Shown piece after piece: positions 8,904 through 17,813 of a stretch of 64,000 bases of DNA. Under the pieces are notes generated by a model that did no database searches, was not told the origin of the DNA, and saw only the letters and a program-made list of their open reading frames with translations. Positions within the stretch are counted from its first letter, which is position 1, and each line of letters starts with the position of its first letter. This stretch comes from Psychrobacter glacincola (GTDB lineage Bacteria > Pseudomonadota > Gammaproteobacteria > Pseudomonadales > Moraxellaceae). The stretch is from NCBI GenBank assembly GCA_001411745.2, contig LIQB01000003.2, positions 81,743 through 145,742 on the forward strand, read 5' to 3'. The translations under genes were made by a program, and so were the position numbers.

Positions 8904-9417
8904 TACCGCCTATCCTTTTTCTAAAATTATTACTGAGTTTTTTTACTATTAGGTACTGCTTTTTTCACTTTGAAGGCTTTAAATATTGCTAATTATCGAC
9001 AACCATTCATCTCATTATTGAATCAGCACTCAATGACGGTCAGAGGTGTCAAGCATACTAGCAATGATATTCGATAGAAATCACACTAAATAGCAGATAG
9101 TTTCTCAAAACACCCTGCACGGCGAGCGCTATCGTCTACTATTGCCGTATGTTAGTCACACACCAGCATGCAAATGTAGCAGCCAGATCGCTGACCCGCT
9201 CTACTATAACAAAAACTATCGACAGTGCCCATGTGTAAATGCGCGTAAATTCGTCAATATTCGCAAACAGAGGCAATATGGCAGCGATGTACGGCAAAAC
9301 TATGGGGGAACATCCACTCAAAACTATGTTACAGTCTAAAACTGATAGCAAATAGCACTATAAACAAGAAAATTACCACGTAACTGAACACAATCTGTTT
9401 TTGATAAAAAAGGATAT
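8904..9417. other. Divergent intergenic region between pheA and tal
   Basis: About 510 bases with no supported gene; the short open frames on both strands here lack ribosome binding sites and recognisable residues. It must contain divergent promoters for pheA and tal. I found no leader-peptide attenuator of the runs-of-Phe type upstream of pheA. Confidence 0.6.
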
Positions 9418-9420
9418 ATG

Positions 9421-10362
9421 ATGAGCGCATTACAACAGCTTCGTACCATGACCACCATTGTCGCTGATACTGGCGACCTTGCCGCCATTGCGCGCTTAAA
9501 ACCTATCGATGCGACCACCAATCCAAGCCTCATTACTAAAGCACTCCTCCATCCTGACAACCAAGGCATGCTGTCAGAAACCATGAGTCGTCATAATGGC
9601 AATATAGATGCAGTGATTGACGCGCTGACCATTCAGGTTGGCTGTGATATTTTAGAGCTTATCCAAGGCCGTGTCTCTACCGAAGTGGATGCTCGTTTGT
9701 CTTATGACACTCAAGCGACGATTGATAAAGCCTTAGCATTTATGGAAGCTTACCAAAAAGCAGGGGTTAACTCAGAGCGCGTATTAATTAAGATGGCCGC
9801 GACATGGCAAGGTATTGAGGCAGCACGCTATCTTGAAACCCAAAATATTCACTGCAATTTAACGTTGTTATTTGGACAGCATCAGGCAATTGCCTGTGCG
9901 GATGCAGGCGTGACATTGATATCGCCTTTCGTTGGTCGTATTTTAGACTGGCAAAAACGCCAACAAAATCGTCAAAACGTGCCCGCTTCTGATGATATGG
10001 GCGTGCAGTCTGTAAAGCGCATTTATCAATACTACAAGCAGCATAACTATAATACGCAAGTGATGGGCGCAAGCTTCCGCTCGACTGAACAGATATTGGC
10101 GCTAGCAGGGTGTGATCTATTGACCATTGCGCCTGACCTTATCGACGCGCTGGCAGCGATGGATACTGAGGTGATACAGCAACTGTCACCTAGCATGTCA
10201 TTAGATGTAGCAGACATGAAACGCGTGAGTCTAACGCGAGAGGAATATAGTAGCGCCTATCAGCAAGACACGGTTACACAAGATTTATTACCAAAAGGTA
10301 TCGATGGCTTTATTGGTGCTCGTGATGAGCTTGCTCAGATGTTAGCAGCGATGCGTCATTGA
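9421..10362 (+). CDS. tal: transaldolase
   Basis: Transaldolase moves a dihydroxyacetone unit between sugar phosphates in the non-oxidative pentose phosphate pathway. The protein shows the family signature DATTNPSLI near residue 30 and the Schiff-base lysine in RVLIKMAATWQG near residue 124, plus the C-terminal AGCDLLTIAPDLI. Length (about 313) fits the TalB class. Two ATGs sit side by side; AGGA ends six bases before the second one (9421), which I prefer over 9418. It appears monocistronic. The neighbouring pheA/aroA genes draw on erythrose-4-phosphate, which is a transaldolase product. Confidence 0.95.
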   Translation: MSALQQLRTMTTIVADTGDLAAIARLKPIDATTNPSLITKALLHPDNQGMLSETMSRHNGNIDAVIDALTIQVGCDILELIQGRVSTEVDARLSYDTQATIDKALAFMEAYQKAGVNSERVLIKMAATWQGIEAARYLETQNIHCNLTLLFGQHQAIACADAGVTLISPFVGRILDWQKRQQNRQNVPASDDMGVQSVKRIYQYYKQHNYNTQVMGASFRSTEQILALAGCDLLTIAPDLIDALAAMDTEVIQQLSPSMSLDVADMKRVSLTREEYSSAYQQDTVTQDLLPKGIDGFIGARDELAQMLAAMRH

Positions 10363-10504
10363 TATGAGCGTCGAGTGTTATAAACGGTGATGAGTATGAT
10401 CAGCACTTTACAAACCTCAGTCGCAGGTTATAAAAGAAATTTGCCTGCTAATAGTAAGTTGGCTATCATGGCTCACTTCTCACAACAAGAAGCAAGGCTT
10501 GATT

Positions 10505-10981
10505 ATGAAACGGCTATCAGTGTTATTAGTGGGTGGTGTTCTAGCAGTCAGCACGCATGCAGTGAACTGGTCAAAAATATCAGAAAGTCCTACTGGATCA
10601 ATTTTTAGCTTAGACTTGGACTCTATTGAAAGCTCCGACATCAATATCATAGACGAAAAAAGTGTCGAAAACATCACCGTATCTATCCGCAGAACATACC
10701 CTGCACAAAAAGATGAAACAAAAGTAGATAAAGAAGGTAAAGAAAAAGCAATTCATCATAGCGATCAGCAATTGCTCATCTCTTGTAAAGATGCCAGTTA
10801 CTATAGACGCGCTTACGTTAACTATGATGCCAATAACAAGGTATTAGAATCTTGGCAATCAGAAAAACCCATATTAACCACCAAAGACTTTAAGATAACC
10901 AAGCCAAAAACGATTAGTCGCATGCTAATAGAACAGGCGTGTAAAACTTACCTTACCAGCAAGACAAGTAACGTACGTTAA
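10505..10981 (+). CDS. Secreted surface-adhesin-E-like protein
   Basis: A small exported protein of about 158 residues. The N-terminus MKRLSVLLVGGVLAVSTHA is a signal peptide with likely cleavage after THA. The mature part begins NWSKISESPTGSIFSLDLDSI, the pattern of the surface-adhesin protein E family found across Moraxellaceae and relatives. That family has one domain with Trp-x2-Ile, Gly and Asp-x-Asp-Ser-Ile positions and two cysteines, here in LISCKDASYY and EQACKTY, which may form a disulfide. The start is the ATG at 10505; AAGG ends seven bases before it. Function is unproven despite the family name. It ends at a strong bidirectional terminator shared with apt. Confidence 0.75.
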   Translation: MKRLSVLLVGGVLAVSTHAVNWSKISESPTGSIFSLDLDSIESSDINIIDEKSVENITVSIRRTYPAQKDETKVDKEGKEKAIHHSDQQLLISCKDASYYRRAYVNYDANNKVLESWQSEKPILTTKDFKITKPKTISRMLIEQACKTYLTSKTSNVR

Positions 10982-10995
10982 GACAAACCAAATAC

Positions 10996-11047
10996 AGGCA
11001 ATCAAAAAAGCGCGCTAAACTCATTCAGCGCGCTTTTTTGATTGCCT
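10996..11047. terminator. Bidirectional terminator between adhesin-like gene and apt
   Basis: A perfect 21-base inverted repeat with arms AGGCAATCAAAAAAGCGCGC plus T and its complement around a 10-base loop. It carries A-tracts on one arm and T-tracts on the other, so it works for both convergent genes. Confidence 0.92.
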
Positions 11048-11079
11048 CATTTCACTCTATTCACTAAGCGTTGCCAGTT

Positions 11080-11649
11080 TTAAGCCTTTAAAACCGTATA
11101 GACAGGCACTGGAAATTCGCCATGCAAATCAACCAAATCTAGCAATACTAACGCCCCCACCACGGTATGGTCTGCCGATTTACACAACTCATAAGCGGTG
11201 GTTAAAGTACCGCCTGTGGCTAAAATATCATCGACCAATAGCACGCGCTCAGGCGGTAGATTGTTTTGCATCTCAAGCGTGTCTTTACCATATTCTAGAG
11301 CATACGCTTTATTGGCAACGGGCGGTGGCAGCTTGCCGGGTTTACGTAGCAAAATCATCCCTTTGCCCAATCGACCTGCAAGCAAACTTGCAAAGACAAA
11401 ACCACGCGCTTCAACTGCCCCTAGACAATCTACCTCGTCCATCACCCCTTCAGGCAGTGCGGCGAGCAATGCATCTATCACCTCATTAATATGACTGCGC
11501 AGTAACGGCGTAATATCATAAAAATCAATACCGACTTTCGGGAAGTCTGGTACTGTGCGAATCACTTGCCAAAAGGGATGATCCGTATTGAGCTTATTAG
11601 ATGACTCATTTTCGACATTTTTAGATGTAGCGGCAGCATTAATGCTCAT
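11080..11649 (-). CDS. apt: adenine phosphoribosyltransferase
   Basis: Apt salvages adenine with PRPP to give AMP. The protein (189 residues) shows the PRPP-binding motif VLLVDDILATGGT at about 136-148, the family-specific FYDITPLL near 43-50, and the AVEARGFVFASLLAGRLG region. It is slightly longer than the usual 170-180 residues because of a polar N-terminal extension of about 20 residues. It is a single gene converging on the terminator at 10996-11047. Confidence 0.95.
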   Translation of the reverse strand: MSINAAATSKNVENESSNKLNTDHPFWQVIRTVPDFPKVGIDFYDITPLLRSHINEVIDALLAALPEGVMDEVDCLGAVEARGFVFASLLAGRLGKGMILLRKPGKLPPPVANKAYALEYGKDTLEMQNNLPPERVLLVDDILATGGTLTTAYELCKSADHTVVGALVLLDLVDLHGEFPVPVYTVLKA

Positions 11650-12004
11650 GGTAACCCTTAGCTTATATGACTTAGATAATGTAATTTAGATAATAATATG
11701 TCAACGATAAATGATGGCTAATACCGTGAATTTAGCGGCGCTTATTATAACATAATTGATAGAAATATCGCAGTTGAGCACGTAAGCGTACAGGTGCTTA
11801 CTGACAGACAGAAGACCTAAACCCCTTGATAAAAACCAATCAATCTCAATATACAAGTGTAAACTTAACGACGAAAATCACGGTTATATGCTAAACTATG
11901 TGCGCTTTTACAGTCTCATCTAACGGCTATGATTGTAAATATGAACGTCAAAAACACCCTGTAACACGGATTATAAACACTGATAATGCTCGATAGGACT
12001 ATTT
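11650..12004. other. Divergent intergenic region between apt and rubredoxin
   Basis: About 355 bases without a gene. A possible promoter facing right is TTGATA at 11826-11831 with TATACA at 11850-11855 (18-base spacer), and a further TATGCT-like box lies closer to the rubredoxin gene. Both are weak predictions. Confidence 0.45.
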
Positions 12005-12169
12005 ATGAAACGTTATGAATGTATCGTCTGCGGTTGGATATACGACGAAGAGCTTGGCTGTCCCGAAGAAGGGATTGCCCCAGGCACCAAATGGGATGAC
12101 ATCCCTGATGATTGGACCTGCCCAGAGTGCGGTGTGGGCAAGCTTGATTTTGAGATGCTTGAGCTGTAA
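12005..12169 (+). CDS. rubA: rubredoxin
   Basis: A 54-residue iron protein. The two Cys-x2-Cys knuckles CIVCG (residues 6-10) and CPECG (39-43) bind one iron, and the hallmark segments [20 protein letters not shown] and the acidic C-terminus are all present. Rubredoxins pass electrons from a reductase to alkane hydroxylases. In Acinetobacter the equivalent gene rubA is needed for alkane degradation and sits before rubB and an esterase. Here an alpha/beta hydrolase follows after 27 bases and no reductase gene is adjacent. The start is ATG preceded by GATAGGACTATTT. Confidence 0.95.
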   Translation: MKRYECIVCGWIYDEELGCPEEGIAPGTKWDDIPDDWTCPECGVGKLDFEMLEL

Positions 12170-12196
12170 TAGACGACCCTCTAATTAGGACACTTC

Positions 12197-13225
12197 ATGA
12201 CAACATCGAATGACATCAAACCATCGGCAACCCTACAACAAGACTTAGGTGGCTACCCTACTCCTGAGTGGCAAAGGTTTGGCGCGCACCAATGGCGAGA
12301 CTCTGACCTTAGCAAGCATCTGTATCAATCAATGATTGATATCGGCGATGGCATTGAGCTGTGTGTTGAGGCAGGTGGTAATCCTAATAATCCACCACTG
12401 CTCATGATTATGGGACTTGGCTCACAGATGATATTTTGGCCAGATAATTTTATCAAGCGCCTTATTGATGCCGGGTTTTTTGTCATTCGTTTTGATAATC
12501 GTGATATTGGTCTGTCTTCTAAAGTGCAGATTGATGGACTACCGCGTATCAGTCAGCTAAAAATGATGATGCGCCTGCAAACGGGGTTGTCCAATAAAGG
12601 TACGCAAGTTGCTTATAATTTAACGGATATGGCAGAAGATACCGCTCGTTTGATTAAAGCATTGCAGTTGGGCAAAACCCATCTGATTGGCGCTTCGATG
12701 GGCGGCATGATTGCGCAAATCGTAGCGGCACGTTATCCAAGTTTAGTGCAGCGTATGGCGTTGATGTTTACCACGACCAACCGTGCATTTTTAAAACCAC
12801 CAAAACCTAAGCAGCTATATACCCTGATCAACCGCCCTGAAAGTCATTCTGAGCGCGATATCGTGCGTCATAGTGTGTGGTTTATGAAGACAGTCGGTAC
12901 GCCTGGGCATGTCAACGTACGTATGGTGCGTGAAATTGCTAAATTGCGTTATCAGCGCAACTTTCATCCGCTCGGCACGGTACAACAGCTCAATGCTATC
13001 TTGGCGTCAGGCTCTATTAGCCGGTTTAGCAAGCAAGTCAAAGCACCGACTATCGTACTGCATGGTAGCGCAGATGGACTACTCCCCGCCTCACAAGGTC
13101 GTGTGGTTGCCAAGACCATTCCGAATGCCAAGTTTCATTTAATCGAAGGCATGGCGCATGATATTCCTGAATACTATCAACCTTATATGGTTGATTTAAT
13201 TAGTAATCATTTATTAGACGAATAG
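12197..13225 (+). CDS. alpha/beta hydrolase, EstB-like
   Basis: This 342-residue protein has a complete alpha/beta-hydrolase catalytic set: nucleophile Ser167 in GASMGG, Asp293 in HGSADGLLP and His321 in GMAHDIPEYY. IMGLGSQM near 71-78 is the oxyanion-hole loop. There is no signal peptide, so it is cytoplasmic. It follows rubredoxin by 27 bases with TTAGGACACTTC before its ATG, and the two are probably co-transcribed. In Acinetobacter the esterase gene estB is similarly downstream of rubAB, which suggests this is the same lineage. Carboxylic ester hydrolysis is likely, but the substrate is unknown. Confidence 0.88.
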   Translation: MTTSNDIKPSATLQQDLGGYPTPEWQRFGAHQWRDSDLSKHLYQSMIDIGDGIELCVEAGGNPNNPPLLMIMGLGSQMIFWPDNFIKRLIDAGFFVIRFDNRDIGLSSKVQIDGLPRISQLKMMMRLQTGLSNKGTQVAYNLTDMAEDTARLIKALQLGKTHLIGASMGGMIAQIVAARYPSLVQRMALMFTTTNRAFLKPPKPKQLYTLINRPESHSERDIVRHSVWFMKTVGTPGHVNVRMVREIAKLRYQRNFHPLGTVQQLNAILASGSISRFSKQVKAPTIVLHGSADGLLPASQGRVVAKTIPNAKFHLIEGMAHDIPEYYQPYMVDLISNHLLDE

Positions 13226-13244
13226 TTTTAGTTGTCACACAATC

Positions 13245-13301
13245 CATAAAAAAGAGCATAAACCCTACTACTGACTCATAGGTTTTACGCTCTTTTTTAT
13301 G
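13245..13301. terminator. Bidirectional terminator between hydrolase and WG-repeat gene
   Basis: The arms CATAAAAAAGAGC and GCTCTTTTTTATG pair, with additional pairing of TAAACC with GGTTTA inside. The A and T tracts serve both convergent genes. Confidence 0.88.
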
Positions 13302-13357
13302 CTGGTATTTTACCTAGGTCATTAGATCATGTAGGTCTTTAGATTTGGACGCGCCGC

Positions 13358-14359
13358 TTAATCACAGCCCACTCCTGTGCCCTCTTTGTCGATACACATT
13401 TTATTGCCGTTTTTTAGATTGCCAATCCACGCTTTACCACCAGTAAAGGTAAAGGCGGGTTTGCCTTGATAAAGATCACCAGCTGACACACCGCTATTGG
13501 CAAAGCGAAAAGGAATCACCAACTCGCCACCAAGATTAACAAAGCCCCAGTTTTCATCGATGCGCACGCCAGCCAAGCCTTCGGCAAAGGGACGCACCTC
13601 GTCAAAAGAATAGGTAATCATGGTCACATTATTGTCATCGATAAATCCCCATTTGCCATCTTGCTGACGCGGTTGTAGCATCGTAAAACGATTGGGAAGT
13701 GTCTGGTTGGATGAGGATGCATTGCCATTAGCGCTGGCAGGTGCTCGTGGCGTCGTGGATTGCTCGTTGTTACTACCATTTGGGTCACTGGTCGTTTTGC
13801 CGTTTTCATCAATCCAACTGATCGCTTGATTTTTACGTACACGGGCGATACCATTTTGGTAATCATCAATATCATTAATCGCGGACGAAAACGGCACGAT
13901 GGTTTTATTACTAGTAGTAATGACCCCATATTTACCATCCTGCTTTACCACGATACGCCCATTAGAGACGGGACGCGCCCAACCCTGTCCTTCTTTAAGC
14001 ACATCATACATCGCAGGCACTACTTCACGACCTTGCATATTAAGATAACCGACATGACCATTGCGCAGTACAGGCAGTAAACCTGCCGATATCTTACTGG
14101 CATCGACTTTTTGATAACGTGATAAATCAACGACGCTTTTGCCCTTACTATTAATCAAAGCAACTGGCGCGCCGAAATCTTTTGTCGCCAAAAAATAGCC
14201 GCTATTTGCCGTACAAGCCACGTTTTTATAATAACTTTTTGGAATTTTGCAACTGGCCGCTTGTACGCTTGGCGCCATAAATAGCGTAATAGCAAAGATG
14301 GCGATAGCAAAACCAGATATCAATGGTCGTTGTTGTAGGGATAATGAATGTCGCAACAT
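13358..14359 (-). CDS. Exported WG-repeat protein
   Basis: This 333-residue protein starts with a signal peptide (LISGFAIAIFAITLFMAP, cleavage probably after VQA). The mature part is made of WG-type repeats: VALINSKGKSVVDLS, GHVGYLNMQGREVVPAMYD, GKYGVITTSNKTIVPF, GKWGFIDDNNVTMITYSFDEV and NWGFVNLGGELVIPF. A Ser/Asn/Thr/Pro-rich linker at about 195-222 splits the repeats into two blocks. Two cysteines near the N-terminus and two at the C-terminus (KMCIDKEGTGVGCD) could form disulfides. WG repeats form beta structures of unclear role, likely periplasmic or surface-bound. It stands alone between a shared terminator and a 400-base gap. Confidence 0.82.
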   Translation of the reverse strand: MLRHSLSLQQRPLISGFAIAIFAITLFMAPSVQAASCKIPKSYYKNVACTANSGYFLATKDFGAPVALINSKGKSVVDLSRYQKVDASKISAGLLPVLRNGHVGYLNMQGREVVPAMYDVLKEGQGWARPVSNGRIVVKQDGKYGVITTSNKTIVPFSSAINDIDDYQNGIARVRKNQAISWIDENGKTTSDPNGSNNEQSTTPRAPASANGNASSSNQTLPNRFTMLQPRQQDGKWGFIDDNNVTMITYSFDEVRPFAEGLAGVRIDENWGFVNLGGELVIPFRFANSGVSAGDLYQGKPAFTFTGGKAWIGNLKNGNKMCIDKEGTGVGCD

Positions 14360-14763
14360 AGATGAACCTAGGCTAATGATATTGAAGTACTTGATGTAAA
14401 GACTAATAAGAAACTATCCTGTTTTATTGTGCCACTACAGTGATTATAAACCACTAGATTAACAAATAGTGATATCCACGCCAACATCGTTCCTGTAAGA
14501 GTGTCTCCACCATATATTCGCATTGTTATAGAGGTTCTCTTATGTGAGCGAAGCTCAAGGGCGTCATTGACTTTATCCCTAATTTATAACGCGATAAAAC
14601 CTGATACAGCAATAATAAATCAAACAATAAGCATAAATGATGGTTTGACCATTTCATTTTAGCGTCAAAACCTAGACAATACGGCTTGTATTAGCGTCAG
14701 TATTCATTGGCGTCATCGTTGATACAGTAAGATAAAATAATAATATGGATATAAGGACATTGT
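14360..14763. other. Intergenic region between WG-repeat gene and EamA transporter
   Basis: About 400 AT-rich bases with divergent genes on each side. I see no small gene, RNA or strong promoter consensus; the only clear signal is the AAGGA just before the transporter start. Confidence 0.55.
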
Positions 14764-15696
14764 ATGGCGATTGCTTCTTCACGCTCTGCCTCTACTGGGT
14801 TGGTCATTGGTTGTATTATCTTTGGTCTGGGTAGTTTGATTGTCGCTCACGTTGATATTGGCGGTTGGGCAATGGCATTTTGGCGCTTGGCTATTTCAGG
14901 TGTCGTATTCGCTGTATTGGCCAAAATCATGGGACAGCGTCTACCCCGCTCAAGGCGCGCTATTTTTTATGGTTTATTATCAGGTGTCTTTTTAGGCTTA
15001 GATCTGGCGCTCTGGCACGAGAGTATTTATGCGGTCGGCCCTGGCATCTCAACTTTATTGAATAGCCTACAGATTTTCTTTTTAGCCGCCATTGGGTTTT
15101 TATATTTTAACGAACGCCAATCTATATTGCAGCTCATCAGTTTGTTTTTAGCCATGTTTGGTGTGGCCATGATAGGCAGTCCTGAGTTTGCGCATAATAG
15201 CGCCGCCACTTGGGGGTTCATCACTGGTATCGTTTCAGGGGCAATGCTAGCGGCATCGATGACCTTTATCCGTAAGACCCATGATACTGAACCCACACCC
15301 ATATTTATGCTGATGCAGCTGATTAGTATCGGTGGTGTATTAGCGATGATTATTCCCATGTTTGTGTTTGATATGGGTCATATTTTGCCAAATACTTGGT
15401 CTGAAATTGGCTGGGTGCTTATCTACGGCACAGTGATGCAATGCTTGGCGTGGGGATTAATTGCCTATTCCATTCCTAAGCTGTCTTTGGCGTTAACTGG
15501 GTTATTATTATTATCAGAACCGATTGCCGCATTGGTCATTGATTATAGCTGGCTGGACAAACCAATTAATAGCTTACAGTGGAGCGGTGCTCTTCTGACC
15601 ATGTTTGCAATCTATTTGGGTTCACTGAAACCTAAGCCGCGCGCCCTACGACGTTATCGGTTTTTCTCAAAATTTTATAAGCGAGACTACAAGTAG
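14764..15696 (+). CDS. DMT superfamily (EamA) transporter
   Basis: A 310-residue inner-membrane protein with about ten hydrophobic segments and two EamA repeats, for example GGWAMAFWRLAISGVVFAVL in the first half and LSLALTGLLLLSEPIAALV in the second. The pattern is that of metabolite or amino acid exporters. AAGGACATTGT precedes the ATG. The C-terminal tail is strongly basic (KPKPRALRRYR), consistent with a cytoplasmic end. It ends at a perfect hairpin terminator shared with the convergent permease gene. The substrate is unknown. Confidence 0.88.
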   Translation: MAIASSRSASTGLVIGCIIFGLGSLIVAHVDIGGWAMAFWRLAISGVVFAVLAKIMGQRLPRSRRAIFYGLLSGVFLGLDLALWHESIYAVGPGISTLLNSLQIFFLAAIGFLYFNERQSILQLISLFLAMFGVAMIGSPEFAHNSAATWGFITGIVSGAMLAASMTFIRKTHDTEPTPIFMLMQLISIGGVLAMIIPMFVFDMGHILPNTWSEIGWVLIYGTVMQCLAWGLIAYSIPKLSLALTGLLLLSEPIAALVIDYSWLDKPINSLQWSGALLTMFAIYLGSLKPKPRALRRYRFFSKFYKRDYK

Positions 15697-15734
15697 CTTT
15701 TATTCTGCATTTTTATCGTGCACTTGTTGCCACT

Positions 15735-15780
15735 CCATAAAAAGCGCCCATGCTACCTATAGCATGGGCGCTTTTTATGG
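15735..15780. terminator. Bidirectional terminator between EamA gene and NCS2 permease
   Basis: A perfect inverted repeat: CCATAAAAAGCGCCCATGCT and its complement around a loop of about six bases, with A and T tracts at opposite ends. Confidence 0.93.
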
Positions 15781-15840
15781 AATGATATACGCTATTACCG
15801 TCATTAACTGATAGGTATAAAACCTCAGCATAAACGCTGA

Positions 15841-17274
15841 TTATTTGGCCAATGATTGATGAGCGGCTTTCGCTTCAGATCCTTGGTTAAATAACGCATT
15901 TAAGACAATCGCTGCCAAAGTTGCCGTACCGATACCGCCCAAATCAAAGCCGCCTAAATGCAAACTAAAGTTACCGGTACCCATAATAACGGTCACAGCC
16001 GCGATAATTAGGTTACTGTTTTTGCTAAAGTCGATACGACTGTCTATCCAAATTTTGACGCCTGCAATAGCAATCAAACCGAACACCACAATGGACGCAC
16101 CGCCCAATAAAGCGGCTGGTATCGTCTGAATGATGGCACCAAATTTCGGTGATAGTCCCAATAAAATAGCCACCACGCCTGCCACGACAAATATTGTTGT
16201 GCTATACACCTTAGTCACCGCCATCACACCGATGTTTTCAGCATAAGTCGTCACACCAGTACCGCCAAATCCTGCTGAAAAAGTGGTTGCCAAACCATCA
16301 GCAAAAAATGCTCGACCCATATAAGGCGTTACACGAGCTTTGGTCATACCTTCAACAGCCTTAAAATGCCCTAAGTTTTCAGCCACTAAAATAAAGGCCA
16401 CAGGCGCAATCAGAATAATAGCACTCATCTCAAAGCGAGGCGTATGGATACTAGGTAAGCCAAACCACGAAGCAGCTGCCACACCATTAAAGTCAATCGC
16501 CGCGCCAAAACCCATGACGTTGGTCATGATAAAATAGGCAAAGTAGGATAATATTAAACCAACCAGTAATAACAGACGACGCAGCATACCACGTGTAAAG
16601 ACAGCCACACCACTGATGAGTAATACGGTCAACGTAGCCATCCAAGCATCAAACTGATTGGCAGACACCCCTTGAATGGTCACTGGCGCTAAATTAAGAC
16701 CAATAATCATCACGATAGCACCAGTAACGATAGGCGGCATCAAACGCTCAATCCAGCCAGTACCCGTTTTCATCACCAGCAGCCCAATTAACGCATAAAT
16801 GATACCGCAAGCCATGATGCCGCCCAAAGCGACATTCAAATTACCATTGAACCCTGCGCCTGCATAAGCTGTCACAGCGATAACGGGACCAATGAAAGCA
16901 AAACTTGAGCCCAAATAGCTCGGCATGCGCCCACCAGTGATCAGAAAAAACATCACCGTACAGATACCTGACATCAAAATGGCTAAGTTGGGATCAAAGC
17001 CCATTAACAGCGGCGCAAGCACAGTCGCACCAAACATCGCAAAAGTATGCTGTACACCTAATAGCACGCTTTTTGACGGTGGCAGATATTCATTGATACC
17101 GACTGGATCACGATCTAAATCGCCTTGATATGGACGCCATGTCGGAAACCAGCGTCCATTTTCAAAGTCTGGATTGTACGGAGGACTGATCGCCGCAGCC
17201 TCTAATCCATGTTCAGCAGATGGTGCTTGAGCGCTGTTTTCTAAAGGCGAGGAAGGGTCTTTTTGAGAGGGCAT
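15841..17274 (-). CDS. NCS2 uracil/pyrimidine permease, RutG-like
   Basis: This 477-residue protein has about 12-14 membrane segments of the nucleobase-cation symporter-2 family. LGVQHTFAMFGATVLAPLLMG begins the core, GSSFAFIGPVIA and the NCS2 signature region ILVAENLGHFKAVEGMT follow, and GFGGTGVTTYAENIGVMAVTKVYS carries the family's conserved Glu. It resembles RutG and UraA more than the xanthine permeases. No rut operon genes are nearby, so it probably works in general uracil uptake. A polar N-terminal tail of about 60 residues with a Pro-rich stretch precedes the first membrane segment. It has its own promoter region on the right. Confidence 0.88.
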   Translation of the reverse strand: MPSQKDPSSPLENSAQAPSAEHGLEAAAISPPYNPDFENGRWFPTWRPYQGDLDRDPVGINEYLPPSKSVLLGVQHTFAMFGATVLAPLLMGFDPNLAILMSGICTVMFFLITGGRMPSYLGSSFAFIGPVIAVTAYAGAGFNGNLNVALGGIMACGIIYALIGLLVMKTGTGWIERLMPPIVTGAIVMIIGLNLAPVTIQGVSANQFDAWMATLTVLLISGVAVFTRGMLRRLLLLVGLILSYFAYFIMTNVMGFGAAIDFNGVAAASWFGLPSIHTPRFEMSAIILIAPVAFILVAENLGHFKAVEGMTKARVTPYMGRAFFADGLATTFSAGFGGTGVTTYAENIGVMAVTKVYSTTIFVVAGVVAILLGLSPKFGAIIQTIPAALLGGASIVVFGLIAIAGVKIWIDSRIDFSKNSNLIIAAVTVIMGTGNFSLHLGGFDLGGIGTATLAAIVLNALFNQGSEAKAAHQSLAK

Positions 17275-17813
17275 ACACGCTTGTCCTATGTAAACTGGGC
17301 TAAAATAATAGACAACAGTAAATGAAAAATAAAAATTGCGTTAAATCAGAGCATCAATCGGCAAGAATATGTGGCTAGAAATTACGATAACGAGTAAAAT
17401 CCGCATCTTTTCATTTATAATATGTCGCCCTGATTAATTCATTTATGTTGCAATATGGCAAACCAAAAGTATTATTTGGTATGATGACCATGTTTTGGTA
17501 GATGTATGTGGTCGGATATGTTTAACTAAAAAATGGTTATGGTCGCTTATGACTCAGTGTACTCTGCAGCGACAATCAACTTACAGGATGTTACATAGCC
17601 ATTAGCTCCGAGCATGATAGCGGAGTTTCAAAACAAATAAAAGTTATTATTCAATCACCATTTTTCCTCTTTTGCGTTAATACTTCCATGGGCGGTGCTT
17701 CCTCTACACCTTTGTCGGTGCTATAAGCGAGAGCTGCCTGTTATATTCTCAATGAAAGTGCCTAAAGCAGCTATACAACATGTTAGTGCACTTAAAAAAT
17801 TTGGTAAGCTATT
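17275..17813. other. Divergent intergenic region upstream of sdaA
   Basis: About 540 bases without a supported gene. A short hairpin CTCCG-10 nt-CGGAG lies at 17606-17625. The long leader before sdaA did not match any riboswitch core that I can recognise, including the glycine aptamer. Confidence 0.5.

Noticed and set aside
10387-10608. A 73-codon frame overlapping the start of the adhesin-like gene
   Set aside because: It overlaps the signal-peptide-bearing gene in another frame and has no recognisable features.
17600-17813. Possible riboswitch before sdaA
   Set aside because: The short CTCCG hairpin and the leader do not match the glycine aptamer or other cores that I can recall.
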